A DNA stretch of 63,081 bases from a virus. Both the position numbers and the translations under genes were made by a program. The notes under the pieces were generated by a model. The model did no database searches. It saw only the letters and a list, made by a program, of their open reading frames with translations, and was not told where the DNA came from. This document shows, one piece after another, positions 42,649 through 51,099 of this stretch. The first letter of the stretch is position 1; each line of letters opens with the position of its first letter. Location: IMG/VR virus record IMGVR_UViG_3300040810_000410, positions 1-63,081 of that record. One strand, 5' to 3'.

Positions 42649-43355
42649 ACGGACTCCTCTGTTTTGTCGTCACGGAGGTGTAAGTAACGAGGGTGTCTAA
42701 ACTTACCGCCACTAGTCATCTCCATGTACTCTACTTCAATAAGGTACTTTTGGTATCCTTCGGTGAAGAACTCAGGTCGTGCATCATATCTAACCTGCCA
42801 CTTCTCTCGTTCCAGATCAGAAAACCCTGTCCCAATCTTACCGTATTTCGTAAGAAGTGCTCCCATCTTTCCCTTGTGTTTCCCTGTACCTGTTTGAAAT
42901 CCAATGACATAGACATCAGCTGTCTCCTTAGGTTTCACTCGCAACCACTTGTCACCTTGACGAAGGATTAAACCCTCGTCTCCCTTGGTGACTTGTTGTT
43001 GCAATAGCTTGTTGATTTCTTCGGCTGTCGGGTCGAGTACCTTTGGTAGCACAAGACGAGGATCCAAGGGATCCAAGCTATATACTTTATCCAAGGGTAC
43101 TGGCGAACCATTGACCGAAGAACGTACCAAGCCCATACTCGTCGACCAATCCGTGTCGAAGATTTCTGCGTCTGTGATTTCATTGGGTACTCCTTCTAAG
43201 TTATATAAAGGTTTACCATTACGAGAAATAGGATTACCATCAGAATCTCTAAGCATACGAGCACCGTCAATCTTCCGTGAGACTTCCCAAGTCCCTTTAA
43301 GGTCATTCCCTTTCCAGCTTGTTGGTTTGATTTCATTATAGTTACCTCTAGGCAT
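42645..43355 (-). CDS. ATP-dependent DNA ligase
   Basis: Seals nicks with ATP. Nucleotidyl-transfer motif I KIDGAR (in EVSRKIDGARM), the segment TDAEIFDTDW, motif IV DEGLILR and motif V WLRVKPKETADVYVIG are present; a short OB-fold C-terminus follows. At 236 residues it is shorter than T7 ligase (359), a compact form. I start at MPRGNYNE (43355), whose ATG overlaps the polymerase stop with GGAG nearby, in preference to 43373. Confidence 0.88.
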   Translation of the reverse strand: MPRGNYNEIKPTSWKGNDLKGTWEVSRKIDGARMLRDSDGNPISRNGKPLYNLEGVPNEITDAEIFDTDWSTSMGLVRSSVNGSPVPLDKVYSLDPLDPRLVLPKVLDPTAEEINKLLQQQVTKGDEGLILRQGDKWLRVKPKETADVYVIGFQTGTGKHKGKMGALLTKYGKIGTGFSDLEREKWQVRYDARPEFFTEGYQKYLIEVEYMEMTSGGKFRHPRYLHLRDDKTEESV

Positions 43356-45295
43356 TAATGTGTCTCCAGCCATGTGCTCCCGTCCATCGCTTCGCCCTCA
43401 AGTAAACACTTGGAGCCTAGCTCTGCGGAGATTGTTAAGAACGCTTGCTCACATATCTCTTTGAATCGAGGTACGTGTGCTTCTAGGACTTCAAATTGTC
43501 CTTCATCATGTACATTAGCTGACGGTGCCCAATCGAGACCTTCAGCATCTGCGTGTCTAGCTACTTCAATTAACCAGTACTTCATTACGATAGCTCCCAT
43601 ACCTTGAAGCAGAGTATTAAGGGCACTATGAGGACTCCTAACACGTAGTATACGTCCATCGAATCCTTTAAGCCAGCCTCTATCCTTAGCAGCCTTTAGT
43701 ACTCCCTCACGTAGTCTCTTGAGTGCTGGTAAGCTGTTTAAGAACTTAACCTTAAGAGCCTTACCTTCCTTAGCACCACCACCGACAATCTCACCAATCT
43801 TAGCATCACCTGCTCCATAAAGGAAACCATAGATGAAAGTCTTAGCGTTGTTCCTCGTAGGTAAACCAGCAGCCATTTGATTAGCTGTGTGGATATCACC
43901 TTCAAGGAGGGTCTTGGTGTACTCATCGTCACCCATGTAATGAGCAAGTGTACGTAGTTCGAGTCCCGAGGCATCACAGCCTACAAGTCTATATCCTTTA
44001 CGAACGGTAAACAAACTACGACACCTGTCACCATAAGGACTGTGTGCTGAAGGAACCTGAGCAACATTAGGACTACTGTGAGTCATCCTGTTACTGTTGG
44101 CACCCATGGAATTCACGTAACCGTGGATCCTATAAACCCCTTGATCCTCATGCCATATAGCTTTAGCAATCCAATCTTTAACCATTGCTTCCCTCTTCTG
44201 TATAAGGAAGTATTCAGCTAATGGTTTAGCTTCTGGAATACCCGCGTCAGCCGCAAGTTGTAACGCAGCATCGTCAATGATGTAGTTACCTTTGTCAGTC
44301 TTAGATAATCCTTTGTAACCAGCACGTAATAACCTCTCAGCTATCTGTGCTCGGGAACCTAAGGAAAACTCAGGCCATTCTATGAGACTAAAGCTGCCAC
44401 TTGTATACTCTCGTGCAGGGATGAGTTCCCCTACGTCTACATCTCTATACTCAGGTGCTGGAACAGAGGTTTCCCAATCAGGAAGTTTCTTAAGTCCAAC
44501 GGAAGAGACCGTACCATCCTTCTTAACACGAGGTTGTACAACTCTGATGAACTTAGGGATTGGTTTGAATGTTTCATGTACTTCATCCTCAAGTTCAATA
44601 ACTCGTTCCACTAGTTCCGCATGTAACTTCTCAGCACCTACCATATCAAAGACAAACCCATGTTGCATCTGTCGTTGAATAAGGGTTGCTGTATTCATCT
44701 CACACATGATACTTTGGAAACTAAAGTTCTTCAAAAGAAATGTTAACTTGTGCCAAGCGTCTACGTTGACTCTAACATCCTGATCACAGTAAGACTGCAT
44801 CATTTGTGTAACCACTGAACCATTCCATCCTGCGTCAAACTTAAAGGTCCTGCCCTTAGCTTCTGCATCCTGCTTCTGCAAGAGAAGCTCCTCGTTATAA
44901 TGAGGTTGTTCAGGGTCAAACACAGGATAGTACTCAGTCTTCTTATTACCTAATCGTTGACCCCATGCATCTAGGGAATGTCCACCTTCGATATCAGGAT
45001 AGTACATTCTGGATAACCAAAGGGTATCAATGATTAGAACGTGTGGCTTGGGTTCCCAATTGAAATGCTTCTTGAGCATAGGTAAGTCAAAGCCTATTAT
45101 GTTATGACCAACAAGGACATCAAAGGTATCAAGGACTGCAAGATACTTACGTAACTCATAGTCCTCAGATTTCCATTCGTGTCTTGTGGCAGCATCAATG
45201 ATAGTCATACAGTGCATCGTAGTCATATCATTTAAGAAGCCATCGGTCTCAGCATCAAACACGCCTACCGATAGCCCTTCGATTTCCTTCCACAT
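43355..45295 (-). CDS. Family A DNA polymerase (T7 gp5-like)
   Basis: Replicative polymerase, 646 residues. The 3'-5' exonuclease domain has VFDAETDG (residues 12-19) and VGHNIIGFDLPML. Polymerase motif A is VGCDASGLELRTLAHYMGD (about 436-454), motif B RNNAKTFIYGFLYGAG (about 480-495, Tyr at the sugar-selecting position as in T7), and motif C VHDEGQFEV (about 595). No 5' nuclease domain; that activity is the separate gene at 41082. T7 polymerase uses host thioredoxin as clamp; the thumb insertion cannot be judged by eye. Confidence 0.95.
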   Translation of the reverse strand: MWKEIEGLSVGVFDAETDGFLNDMTTMHCMTIIDAATRHEWKSEDYELRKYLAVLDTFDVLVGHNIIGFDLPMLKKHFNWEPKPHVLIIDTLWLSRMYYPDIEGGHSLDAWGQRLGNKKTEYYPVFDPEQPHYNEELLLQKQDAEAKGRTFKFDAGWNGSVVTQMMQSYCDQDVRVNVDAWHKLTFLLKNFSFQSIMCEMNTATLIQRQMQHGFVFDMVGAEKLHAELVERVIELEDEVHETFKPIPKFIRVVQPRVKKDGTVSSVGLKKLPDWETSVPAPEYRDVDVGELIPAREYTSGSFSLIEWPEFSLGSRAQIAERLLRAGYKGLSKTDKGNYIIDDAALQLAADAGIPEAKPLAEYFLIQKREAMVKDWIAKAIWHEDQGVYRIHGYVNSMGANSNRMTHSSPNVAQVPSAHSPYGDRCRSLFTVRKGYRLVGCDASGLELRTLAHYMGDDEYTKTLLEGDIHTANQMAAGLPTRNNAKTFIYGFLYGAGDAKIGEIVGGGAKEGKALKVKFLNSLPALKRLREGVLKAAKDRGWLKGFDGRILRVRSPHSALNTLLQGMGAIVMKYWLIEVARHADAEGLDWAPSANVHDEGQFEVLEAHVPRFKEICEQAFLTISAELGSKCLLEGEAMDGSTWLETH

Positions 45296-45304
45296 ATGTT
45301 TCTC

Positions 45305-46987
45305 CTAGAACCCTAATGGTTCATCTTCAAACTCATTATTGTCCTCAAAGAAAGTCTCAGGGTCAATAACTGTCATCCTACCAGTTTCATCGTCAAAGTA
45401 TGCATAATCACAAGGACCTGTTCGACCCGAGAATCTGCATTTAAGTACATGGAAGCTAGTAGTATTTCGTTCTTTATCTGTTTCAGCATACTTGTTCCTC
45501 GCTATAGCTATGGTTGTCATGGCAATCTGCTTCAGTGAACCTGAGCCTTTCAAATCATCTTCAGTAGGGATACGTCCCTCTTCGAATGACTTACCACCGC
45601 CACCAGTTTTCCTAAGATGAGATACAACTACAACACAGATGTTCAAACGCTTCACCATCTTAAGTAAACGGTTCATGAACTTATCCATACTCAGGTTCTC
45701 ACTACCAGCAGCACAATCGGATACTGCGATGGTAACGTGGTCTAGGAAGAATAACTTACAGTTTTCTACTGTAGCCGCATACTCAATCTTATCAAGCAGG
45801 GATTCATCTTCTACGGAACCTTCGTGATCCAAGGTGAAGTAACGCTTATCACCAAACAGTTCATCATGGATACGCTTCTCTTCTTCCTCTGGAATATTCA
45901 CGTCAGGTAGCATGATACGTTTGTTAGCATGGAGAGCCATAAGACCACCCACGTTATCTCCCGTGTCTTCCTCTAGTGAAATGTCCATTAGATTCCAATC
46001 AGTTTTCTTCATAGCTACAGTCAGTAGGTTATACTTCCATTCCCTCAAGACCTGTGTCTTACCAGAGCCAGTCCCTGCGGTGACAAGGACAATCTCTCCA
46101 AGTCTGATTCCGTAGGTCTTCTGGTTAAGTTCTGTGTACTGGGGATCAAACGGGATACTCTCCACGTCCTTCTTCGCTTTAAATTTTTCCCATGTGTCTG
46201 CGCCATTGATAATACCTCCAAGTGTATACTGTCGTGCTCTCCAGAATTCATCGACATACTTAGAACCTTTGTTAGCCTTGAGGTAATCACAAGCATCCTT
46301 ACCCTCAGTTAACTCTAGTACCTTAGCACGCCCAGGGAATAGAGGACCTACTTCTTCAACGCCCTTCCTACCATGTTCGTCTGCATCAAAGTTCAAAGTA
46401 ATACTATCGAACTCCTTTAACTGATCGAAGCAACGCTTAGCTTCCTTCTTGGCACTGTTGATACCATTGAAGATACTGAAGTGAGGATACTTGGAGCCTG
46501 TCATACGATAAGCAGCCATTGCATCATACTCTCCCTCAGTTATCGTTACGCTTCTACCTGTCTTAGGAAAGACTTGCATACCGAACAACATAGCTTGACT
46601 CATGTCACCATGGATCTTGAACATCTTCTCGGGATAATACCTTTCCTTTACTGCAACTAGGTTGCCCTGTGCATCGAACGCTGGAAACAAATGACTACCT
46701 TTAGCAGTCGTCTTAACACCAAACTTCTTGCAGGTGTCTACATCAATCCGTCGATCAGCAATAGCTTTATAATCGGCTTCATGATAGAAATCAAAATCGA
46801 AACTCATTGGTTCTCCTCTCGGTCTACGGGAAGGTTCGTACTTCCCTCCTTTCTCTGTGTTATCGTGTCCACCACACTTGTGACAGAACTTACCACCATC
46901 CTCGTACCTAACCATAGCATCGGACGAGCCACAAGACCCATCCGTTGCTGTACAAGGTAAACGATACTCTACAATCTTACCGCTCAT
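45305..46987 (-). CDS. Bifunctional primase-helicase (T7 gp4-like)
   Basis: A 560-residue fused protein. Zinc-binding domain with C12, C19, C35 and C38 (FCHKCGG), TOPRIM core TEGEYDAMAAY (about 149-159) and NFDADEHGRKG, then a RecA-type hexameric helicase with Walker A TAGTGSGKTQ (about 304-310), Walker B CKLFFLDHVT, and HLRKTGGGGKSFEEGRIPTE plus GSGSLKQIA. The C-terminus is acidic and ends in Phe (NNEFEDEPLGF), like the T7 gp4 tail that contacts polymerase. Translated just before the polymerase. Confidence 0.95.
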   Translation of the reverse strand: MSGKIVEYRLPCTATDGSCGSSDAMVRYEDGGKFCHKCGGHDNTEKGGKYEPSRRPRGEPMSFDFDFYHEADYKAIADRRIDVDTCKKFGVKTTAKGSHLFPAFDAQGNLVAVKERYYPEKMFKIHGDMSQAMLFGMQVFPKTGRSVTITEGEYDAMAAYRMTGSKYPHFSIFNGINSAKKEAKRCFDQLKEFDSITLNFDADEHGRKGVEEVGPLFPGRAKVLELTEGKDACDYLKANKGSKYVDEFWRARQYTLGGIINGADTWEKFKAKKDVESIPFDPQYTELNQKTYGIRLGEIVLVTAGTGSGKTQVLREWKYNLLTVAMKKTDWNLMDISLEEDTGDNVGGLMALHANKRIMLPDVNIPEEEEKRIHDELFGDKRYFTLDHEGSVEDESLLDKIEYAATVENCKLFFLDHVTIAVSDCAAGSENLSMDKFMNRLLKMVKRLNICVVVVSHLRKTGGGGKSFEEGRIPTEDDLKGSGSLKQIAMTTIAIARNKYAETDKERNTTSFHVLKCRFSGRTGPCDYAYFDDETGRMTVIDPETFFEDNNEFEDEPLGF

Positions 46988-46996
46988 TTGTTACTC

Positions 46997-48355
46997 CTAA
47001 ATAGAAGCTCGCTCCTTAACGATTCCCCAAGGATCACGCTCACGGATTCTGTCATCACCGTGGTAATAACAAACCCAGTTCTCACGTTCAACCATGGCAT
47101 TCAATACGTACTCTTCCTCGCGGTACTCAAAGCCACCAAAGGCAGTCACTAGACCACGCTTCGAAGTCTTACCACCAGCAATAGGATCCTTATACACGTC
47201 AATCCATTCACCGTTAATACGAGCTGCACTACATTTCATAGCCCAACCTAAGGTATCACGATCGATCTTCTGAAGAAGACCACCGCCCATACCGAAAGCA
47301 ATATTGTCGATTGATAATTTAGAATCAACCATACGTTGCATTATACGCACAATTGAATCTTCGTCAACCCCATCACCTTGGATTACTCGAATGTGATCAG
47401 GTAGAACTTTGAAACCTTTCTCATTGGTACGGTGTCCAAATAGTTTCATTAGTTCCTGAATGACTTGTACTGGAGTTGTCACTGGGTCACCTGAGTCTGG
47501 ACGTATAACAAGAGTGCCACCTACTTCTAATAGCAGAGGTTCTAGTTCCTTCCACATCTTTAGTGCTTCCCAAATGTTATACGAGTCGGATACACAAGCA
47601 AAGATCTTACCTTCACCACCGTTCTTTCTAATGAAAGTCTCGTACATCTTCTGCTCATTCTCACGACCCCATGAGGTTACTGTGGAATGTTCAGTAGCAG
47701 GGATACTAAAGCCAGCCATGACACCACGGTAGTTATCTCGTACATACTTGATAGCCTCTAGTGTATCAGTACCCATGAATTGAGTTAAGTGACCAGCACC
47801 ACCAGCAGCCGCTGACTCTCCAGAGGAAACACCACGTGCTCCAAAGTCATGCAGTTTGAACGGAAGTGTGCTCATGTCAGCACCAGTAATCTCCATGAAC
47901 TCAGCGATGCGAGTCTTAACATAGCGACTACGAGAGGCTACAGTACTAGGGTACCATACCATTCGTAGGAATAACGTCTCGAAGAAGGATGTTAACCAAG
48001 GATACTTAGGGTCAGTGTTGACTATTGATGCCACAGGGGTAGACGGTTCGACTACTGTTCCCTCTGGTACACCACAGACTCGCACAGGGAAACCCTTGCC
48101 ATGGTAATCTTCTAGTAAATCCCACCATTCATCATTGAAAGGTACACCGTGTTCCTCAGCAATCTCTTGTAACTCTGCGATGTTAAACGCAAATACATTA
48201 CCAGAAATCAGCTCTACGAAGTCATGAATACCTAGGACTACCACAGGATAGTTACCTTTTCTCGCTTCAATATAACTGTAGATATGCTCAGTTCCTTCTG
48301 GATACTGTTTGTAATGTGATACTTTGTAGCTATCTGCCATTAATAAAGGGTTCAT
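46997..48355 (-). CDS. Nicotinamide phosphoribosyltransferase (NAMPT)
   Basis: Joins nicotinamide and PRPP to form NMN. At 452 residues it has normal length. Catalytic His in ATEHSTVTSWG (about residue 223), the Arg/Asp of VIRPDSGDP (about 283), DFGARGVSS for substrate binding, and IAFGMGGGLLQKI near the phosphate site. It overlaps the NadM-Nudix gene by four bases, forming a two-gene NAD+ salvage unit within the replication operon. Known phage NAMPT/NMNAT pairs rebuild NAD+ after depletion by host defences. Confidence 0.93.
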   Translation of the reverse strand: MNPLLMADSYKVSHYKQYPEGTEHIYSYIEARKGNYPVVVLGIHDFVELISGNVFAFNIAELQEIAEEHGVPFNDEWWDLLEDYHGKGFPVRVCGVPEGTVVEPSTPVASIVNTDPKYPWLTSFFETLFLRMVWYPSTVASRSRYVKTRIAEFMEITGADMSTLPFKLHDFGARGVSSGESAAAGGAGHLTQFMGTDTLEAIKYVRDNYRGVMAGFSIPATEHSTVTSWGRENEQKMYETFIRKNGGEGKIFACVSDSYNIWEALKMWKELEPLLLEVGGTLVIRPDSGDPVTTPVQVIQELMKLFGHRTNEKGFKVLPDHIRVIQGDGVDEDSIVRIMQRMVDSKLSIDNIAFGMGGGLLQKIDRDTLGWAMKCSAARINGEWIDVYKDPIAGGKTSKRGLVTAFGGFEYREEEYVLNAMVERENWVCYYHGDDRIRERDPWGIVKERASI

Positions 48356-49350
48356 TCTTTTGCTCCTCCTGCTATCGAAAGCAGTCGTTGTGTTATTAAG
48401 TTATGGTTAAAGAATAGTAGAGTCTTCTCGTGTAATACATCGGTCAGGTCTACCCACTCTAACGATTCTGTCTCTTCACCATCAGGGTTCAACTCAAGTT
48501 CTTCCTCAGGGTGAATTACAAATAAATAGTTGACACCTAAGGTACGTGTACCTATGTCATCTATGTTCTCTTCAATTGCTCTAGTGATACACTTGGCTCT
48601 ACCAGTAGCAAGTAAAGAAGCTAAGTCCACATCAGATTCCTCTAACACTTCTCTCATGCAGCCATCTAATGTAGTCTCAGTATTCTGGAGGTAACCACCT
48701 AGTAAACCTAACTGACCTTTACCTCGGAAACCTTTTCGTTTACCTACGAGAAGTTTATCACCTTGTACTATCACAGCAAAGCTTACAGGTTCCATAGGAT
48801 TACCAAATGGGTGACCCTCTTCCTTCGCTTTCATACTTTCCATAGTTCCATGGTACTCGTCGATTAAACGTACGACATCATGGTGTTCCTCAAGGTACTT
48901 CTGAATACCATCAGGTAATAATGATTCCACTGTCCATAGGGAATTAGTATACCAAGCATGACGAATCTGAGTAGCAGAGATATTAACATCATCTAGTACT
49001 TTCACTGGGTAAACTAAGTGCTCACGATACCACTGCTCATCCTTAGGATTAGTATATAGTGTTACGTTAGCTGGATTCTCTTCAATGTTATTAACCAAAG
49101 CAATCACGTTGCTTTCCCATTCGTCATCTGTAGGGCAGTCTTTCATAGGCACAATAATTAAACCTTCGAACCTATCTCTGATAAACTGAATGCGTTCTTC
49201 AGCAGTGAAAGGGTTCTTGAAGTCTGGTAACTTGTTAATGCTACCTACGACTACAATAGTCTTATCATTCTCTTCTAGTGAACGCTCGATTAAACTTACG
49301 TGTCCATTGTGTAACGGCTGGAACCTACCGATAATTAAACCTACTTTCAT
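48352..49350 (-). CDS. nadM: Bifunctional NMN adenylyltransferase / Nudix hydrolase
   Basis: The N-terminal domain makes NAD+ from NMN and ATP: GRFQPLHNGH (residues 8-17) and ISATQIRHAW, the nucleotidyltransferase signatures. The C-terminal Nudix domain has a full box: GGYLQNTETTLDGCMREV followed by LEESD. The Nudix part of cellular homologues cleaves ADP-ribose. At 332 residues it is the usual length. Forms a pair with NAMPT. Confidence 0.93.
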   Translation of the reverse strand: MKVGLIIGRFQPLHNGHVSLIERSLEENDKTIVVVGSINKLPDFKNPFTAEERIQFIRDRFEGLIIVPMKDCPTDDEWESNVIALVNNIEENPANVTLYTNPKDEQWYREHLVYPVKVLDDVNISATQIRHAWYTNSLWTVESLLPDGIQKYLEEHHDVVRLIDEYHGTMESMKAKEEGHPFGNPMEPVSFAVIVQGDKLLVGKRKGFRGKGQLGLLGGYLQNTETTLDGCMREVLEESDVDLASLLATGRAKCITRAIEENIDDIGTRTLGVNYLFVIHPEEELELNPDGEETESLEWVDLTDVLHEKTLLFFNHNLITQRLLSIAGGAKE

Positions 49351-49373
49351 GTGTTCTCCTCTAGAAACAACAA

Positions 49374-49393
49374 AGGGAGCACAAAGGCTCCCT
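49374..49393 (-). terminator. Hairpin after the SSB gene
   Basis: Perfect seven-pair stem AGGGAGC / GCTCCCT with loop CTTTGT on the minus strand, followed by TTTG. Same stem sequence as the hairpin at 16996. Possibly a partial terminator or processing site between SSB and the NAD+ genes. Confidence 0.5.
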
Positions 49394-49399
49394 ACGTTC

Positions 49400-49828
49400 T
49401 TAATAATCTATATCTTCATCTGCACCAAACTCATCTAGTTCATCCTCGAATTCCATAGAACCCTTAGATTCCAGACGTAATACCTGTACTGCGTTTAAGT
49501 CAGCAGAGATACCTTCTTGTTTCGTTGGTGACTTCCAATTACGTAACTTGTATTGTACTGACACAGTAGAACCACGACCTAACTCACCCTCTAACGGATA
49601 GTCTTCGCTCGGTACTGTACCTACAATACGTGGACGGAACTTACTCTTGAATGTTGCTTGGTATTGAGTCTTACCATCGTATTCTTTAGTCTTGACTTTA
49701 ATACCTGCGGCTTCTGCATCAGCAGCCTGCTCTTCTGTTAAACCTACTACAATTTGATACTTCTGTGAGAAATCATCGATGTTTAACACGTTGCTGAATA
49801 ATACTGATACTTTCTTTAATACTGCCAT
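49400..49828 (-). CDS. Single-stranded DNA-binding protein (gp2.5-like)
   Basis: I start at MAVLKKVSVLFSNVLNI (49828), preceded by AGAGG; the longer start lacks spacing. The 142-residue protein has an OB-like beta pattern (QYQATFKSKFRPRIVGTVPS, STVSVQYKLRNWKS) and an acidic tail ending in an aromatic residue (EDELDEFGADEDIDY), the hallmark of T7 gp2.5-type SSBs. Such tails contact polymerase and helicase. Position next to the replication genes agrees. Confidence 0.78.
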   Translation of the reverse strand: MAVLKKVSVLFSNVLNIDDFSQKYQIVVGLTEEQAADAEAAGIKVKTKEYDGKTQYQATFKSKFRPRIVGTVPSEDYPLEGELGRGSTVSVQYKLRNWKSPTKQEGISADLNAVQVLRLESKGSMEFEDELDEFGADEDIDY

Positions 49829-49893
49829 AATATACCTCTTGTTTTTCATTCATAATCTGACTTGTTCTCCCGTCGTTGTTGATAGTTAATTAC

Positions 49894-50118
49894 CTACTTA
49901 AATATAGGTTGTCCATTTGACATCAAGGATAGTAATTCCAATTTGTCTAAAGTTACTAACTGTTTTTTATAATGGGTAGTTAGTTCATCCCAATCGTCAA
50001 TAAGGCAGAGTTGTAAATGTTTAACCTCTTCCTTAGTTAACTTTAGTTGATACTTTGCTTCTTCTTTATAGTGAATCCAAAGTAATTGTAATGCATGGTT
50101 ACTGCTAAAAGGTTCCAT
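49894..50118 (-). CDS. Hypothetical protein, 74 aa
   Basis: Start MEPFSSNHALQLLWIHYKEE chosen for GGAG six bases upstream, and it lies just downstream of a good promoter candidate (50179-50151). Helical and charged, ending LLSLMSNGQPIFK. First gene of a possible separate transcript with SSB and the NAD+ genes. Function unknown. Confidence 0.68.
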   Translation of the reverse strand: MEPFSSNHALQLLWIHYKEEAKYQLKLTKEEVKHLQLCLIDDWDELTTHYKKQLVTLDKLELLSLMSNGQPIFK

Positions 50119-50150
50119 AGTTAACTCCGTTTGATTACTCAAGTAAACTT

Positions 50151-50179
50151 AGAATAGCATGGAACCTTTCTGCTGTCAA
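50151..50179 (-). promoter_or_regulatory. Sigma70-type promoter inside the leftward arm
   Basis: On the minus strand TTGACA (50179-50174), a 17-bp spacer ending ATGC, and TATTCT (50156-50151) with extended -10 TGC. It would drive the genes at 50118 and below (74-aa protein, SSB, NAD+ genes, replisome). Confidence 0.65.
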
Positions 50180-50343
50180 CCTTTTTTTCTACGCTCTAAG
50201 TCATCAAAAGCTTCCTTGAAAAGCTTCTCTTCTTCTAAGTGACGTAATCTAATCCGTTCTCTGTCCTTCTTATCACTGTACATACTATAGAAAAGGACAC
50301 CGAATGCTACGATGATTAGTAGCGGAAACAATAGTTCAATCAT
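50176..50343 (-). CDS. Small membrane protein, 55 aa
   Basis: One N-terminal membrane span (MIELLFPLLIIVAFGVLFYS), then a highly charged helix (RERIRLRHLEEEKLFKEAFD). AGGAGG precedes the ATG, which overlaps the previous stop as ATGA. Its stop overlaps the promoter at 50179. Function unknown; the plan resembles other small anchored proteins in this genome (39517, 61452). Confidence 0.68.
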   Translation of the reverse strand: MIELLFPLLIIVAFGVLFYSMYSDKKDRERIRLRHLEEEKLFKEAFDDLERRKKG

Positions 50344-51047
50344 AAGACCTCCTGATGTATCACAAAACCACTCTCGTCTTTCTTAGCATCACCCTTGGCT
50401 GTTAACCCTACGATAACCCCAGTTGGATCTAGGAATCTCAAGTCAGTCTTGTCCCCATCGATAACCTCACGTCCGTGATACGTATCCCATAATTTATCGA
50501 ACACTACCGCTACATTAAAACCTCTTGCTAACATCCTGAACATAGTTTCGGGTTTCTCGTGTTCACTACGGGAAAATGTAAGATGATAGTTAGAGGATAT
50601 TCTACGTGTCGAGGGATCCCACTTAGTATAATCATAGAACTGTATCTCAGGATACAACGTCATGTCTAAGTAGCGTTCCCACATGATATCACTAGTACCA
50701 TTGAGCCGAACTGCTGGACGCTTTCCACGGAGCCTTGCGTACCGACTAAAGTCCAATAGTTCCTTATGTAGTTGTTCTAGGAAAGACTTACGATCCTCTA
50801 CAAACCAGTCAGCTTTTTGTATACGGGCGGATTGAACGTTCGAGAACCGTCCTCTCCCTGCTGTATACAGGCATGCTGCTGCACATCCAGTGGACGCTTT
50901 AGGACAGAGGTTAACCCCTTTCGTGTTACTCTTGTGTGGAGCCATGTATAAGATTGCTGTGAGGTATTCACTGGATCGGTCTCCTTTGACTGTCTTAGCG
51001 TTTGTCCCGACTGACAAGAGCCGCTTGGGTCTGTTAATTTCATTCAT
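50340..51047 (-). CDS. GP88-like conserved phage protein, 235 aa
   Basis: Carries LCPKASTGCAAACLYTAGRG near residues 47-66, followed by KADWFVEDRKSFLEQLHKEL and a segment VRLNGTSDIMWERYLDMTLY. This pattern matches a phage protein family I know as gene product 88 (from mycobacteriophages), whose function is not established. The spaced cysteines suggest metal or Fe-S binding. Leftward arm between rIIB and SSB genes. Family call moderate. Confidence 0.65.
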   Translation of the reverse strand: MNEINRPKRLLSVGTNAKTVKGDRSSEYLTAILYMAPHKSNTKGVNLCPKASTGCAAACLYTAGRGRFSNVQSARIQKADWFVEDRKSFLEQLHKELLDFSRYARLRGKRPAVRLNGTSDIMWERYLDMTLYPEIQFYDYTKWDPSTRRISSNYHLTFSRSEHEKPETMFRMLARGFNVAVVFDKLWDTYHGREVIDGDKTDLRFLDPTGVIVGLTAKGDAKKDESGFVIHQEVL

Positions 51048-51069
51048 GCGTTCTCCTTTTGTTTAAAGT

Positions 51070-51089
51070 AGGACACCCGAAGGTGCCCT
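51070..51089 (-). other. Hairpin, AGGGCACC / GGTGTCCT with TTCG loop
   Basis: A stable eight-pair hairpin (one G-T) closed by TTCG on the minus strand, after rIIB and before the GP88-like gene. Close relatives occur at 55781 and 59812. No T run, so transcript processing or stabilisation is more likely than termination. Confidence 0.55.
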
Positions 51090-51099
51090 AGGTTTAAGC

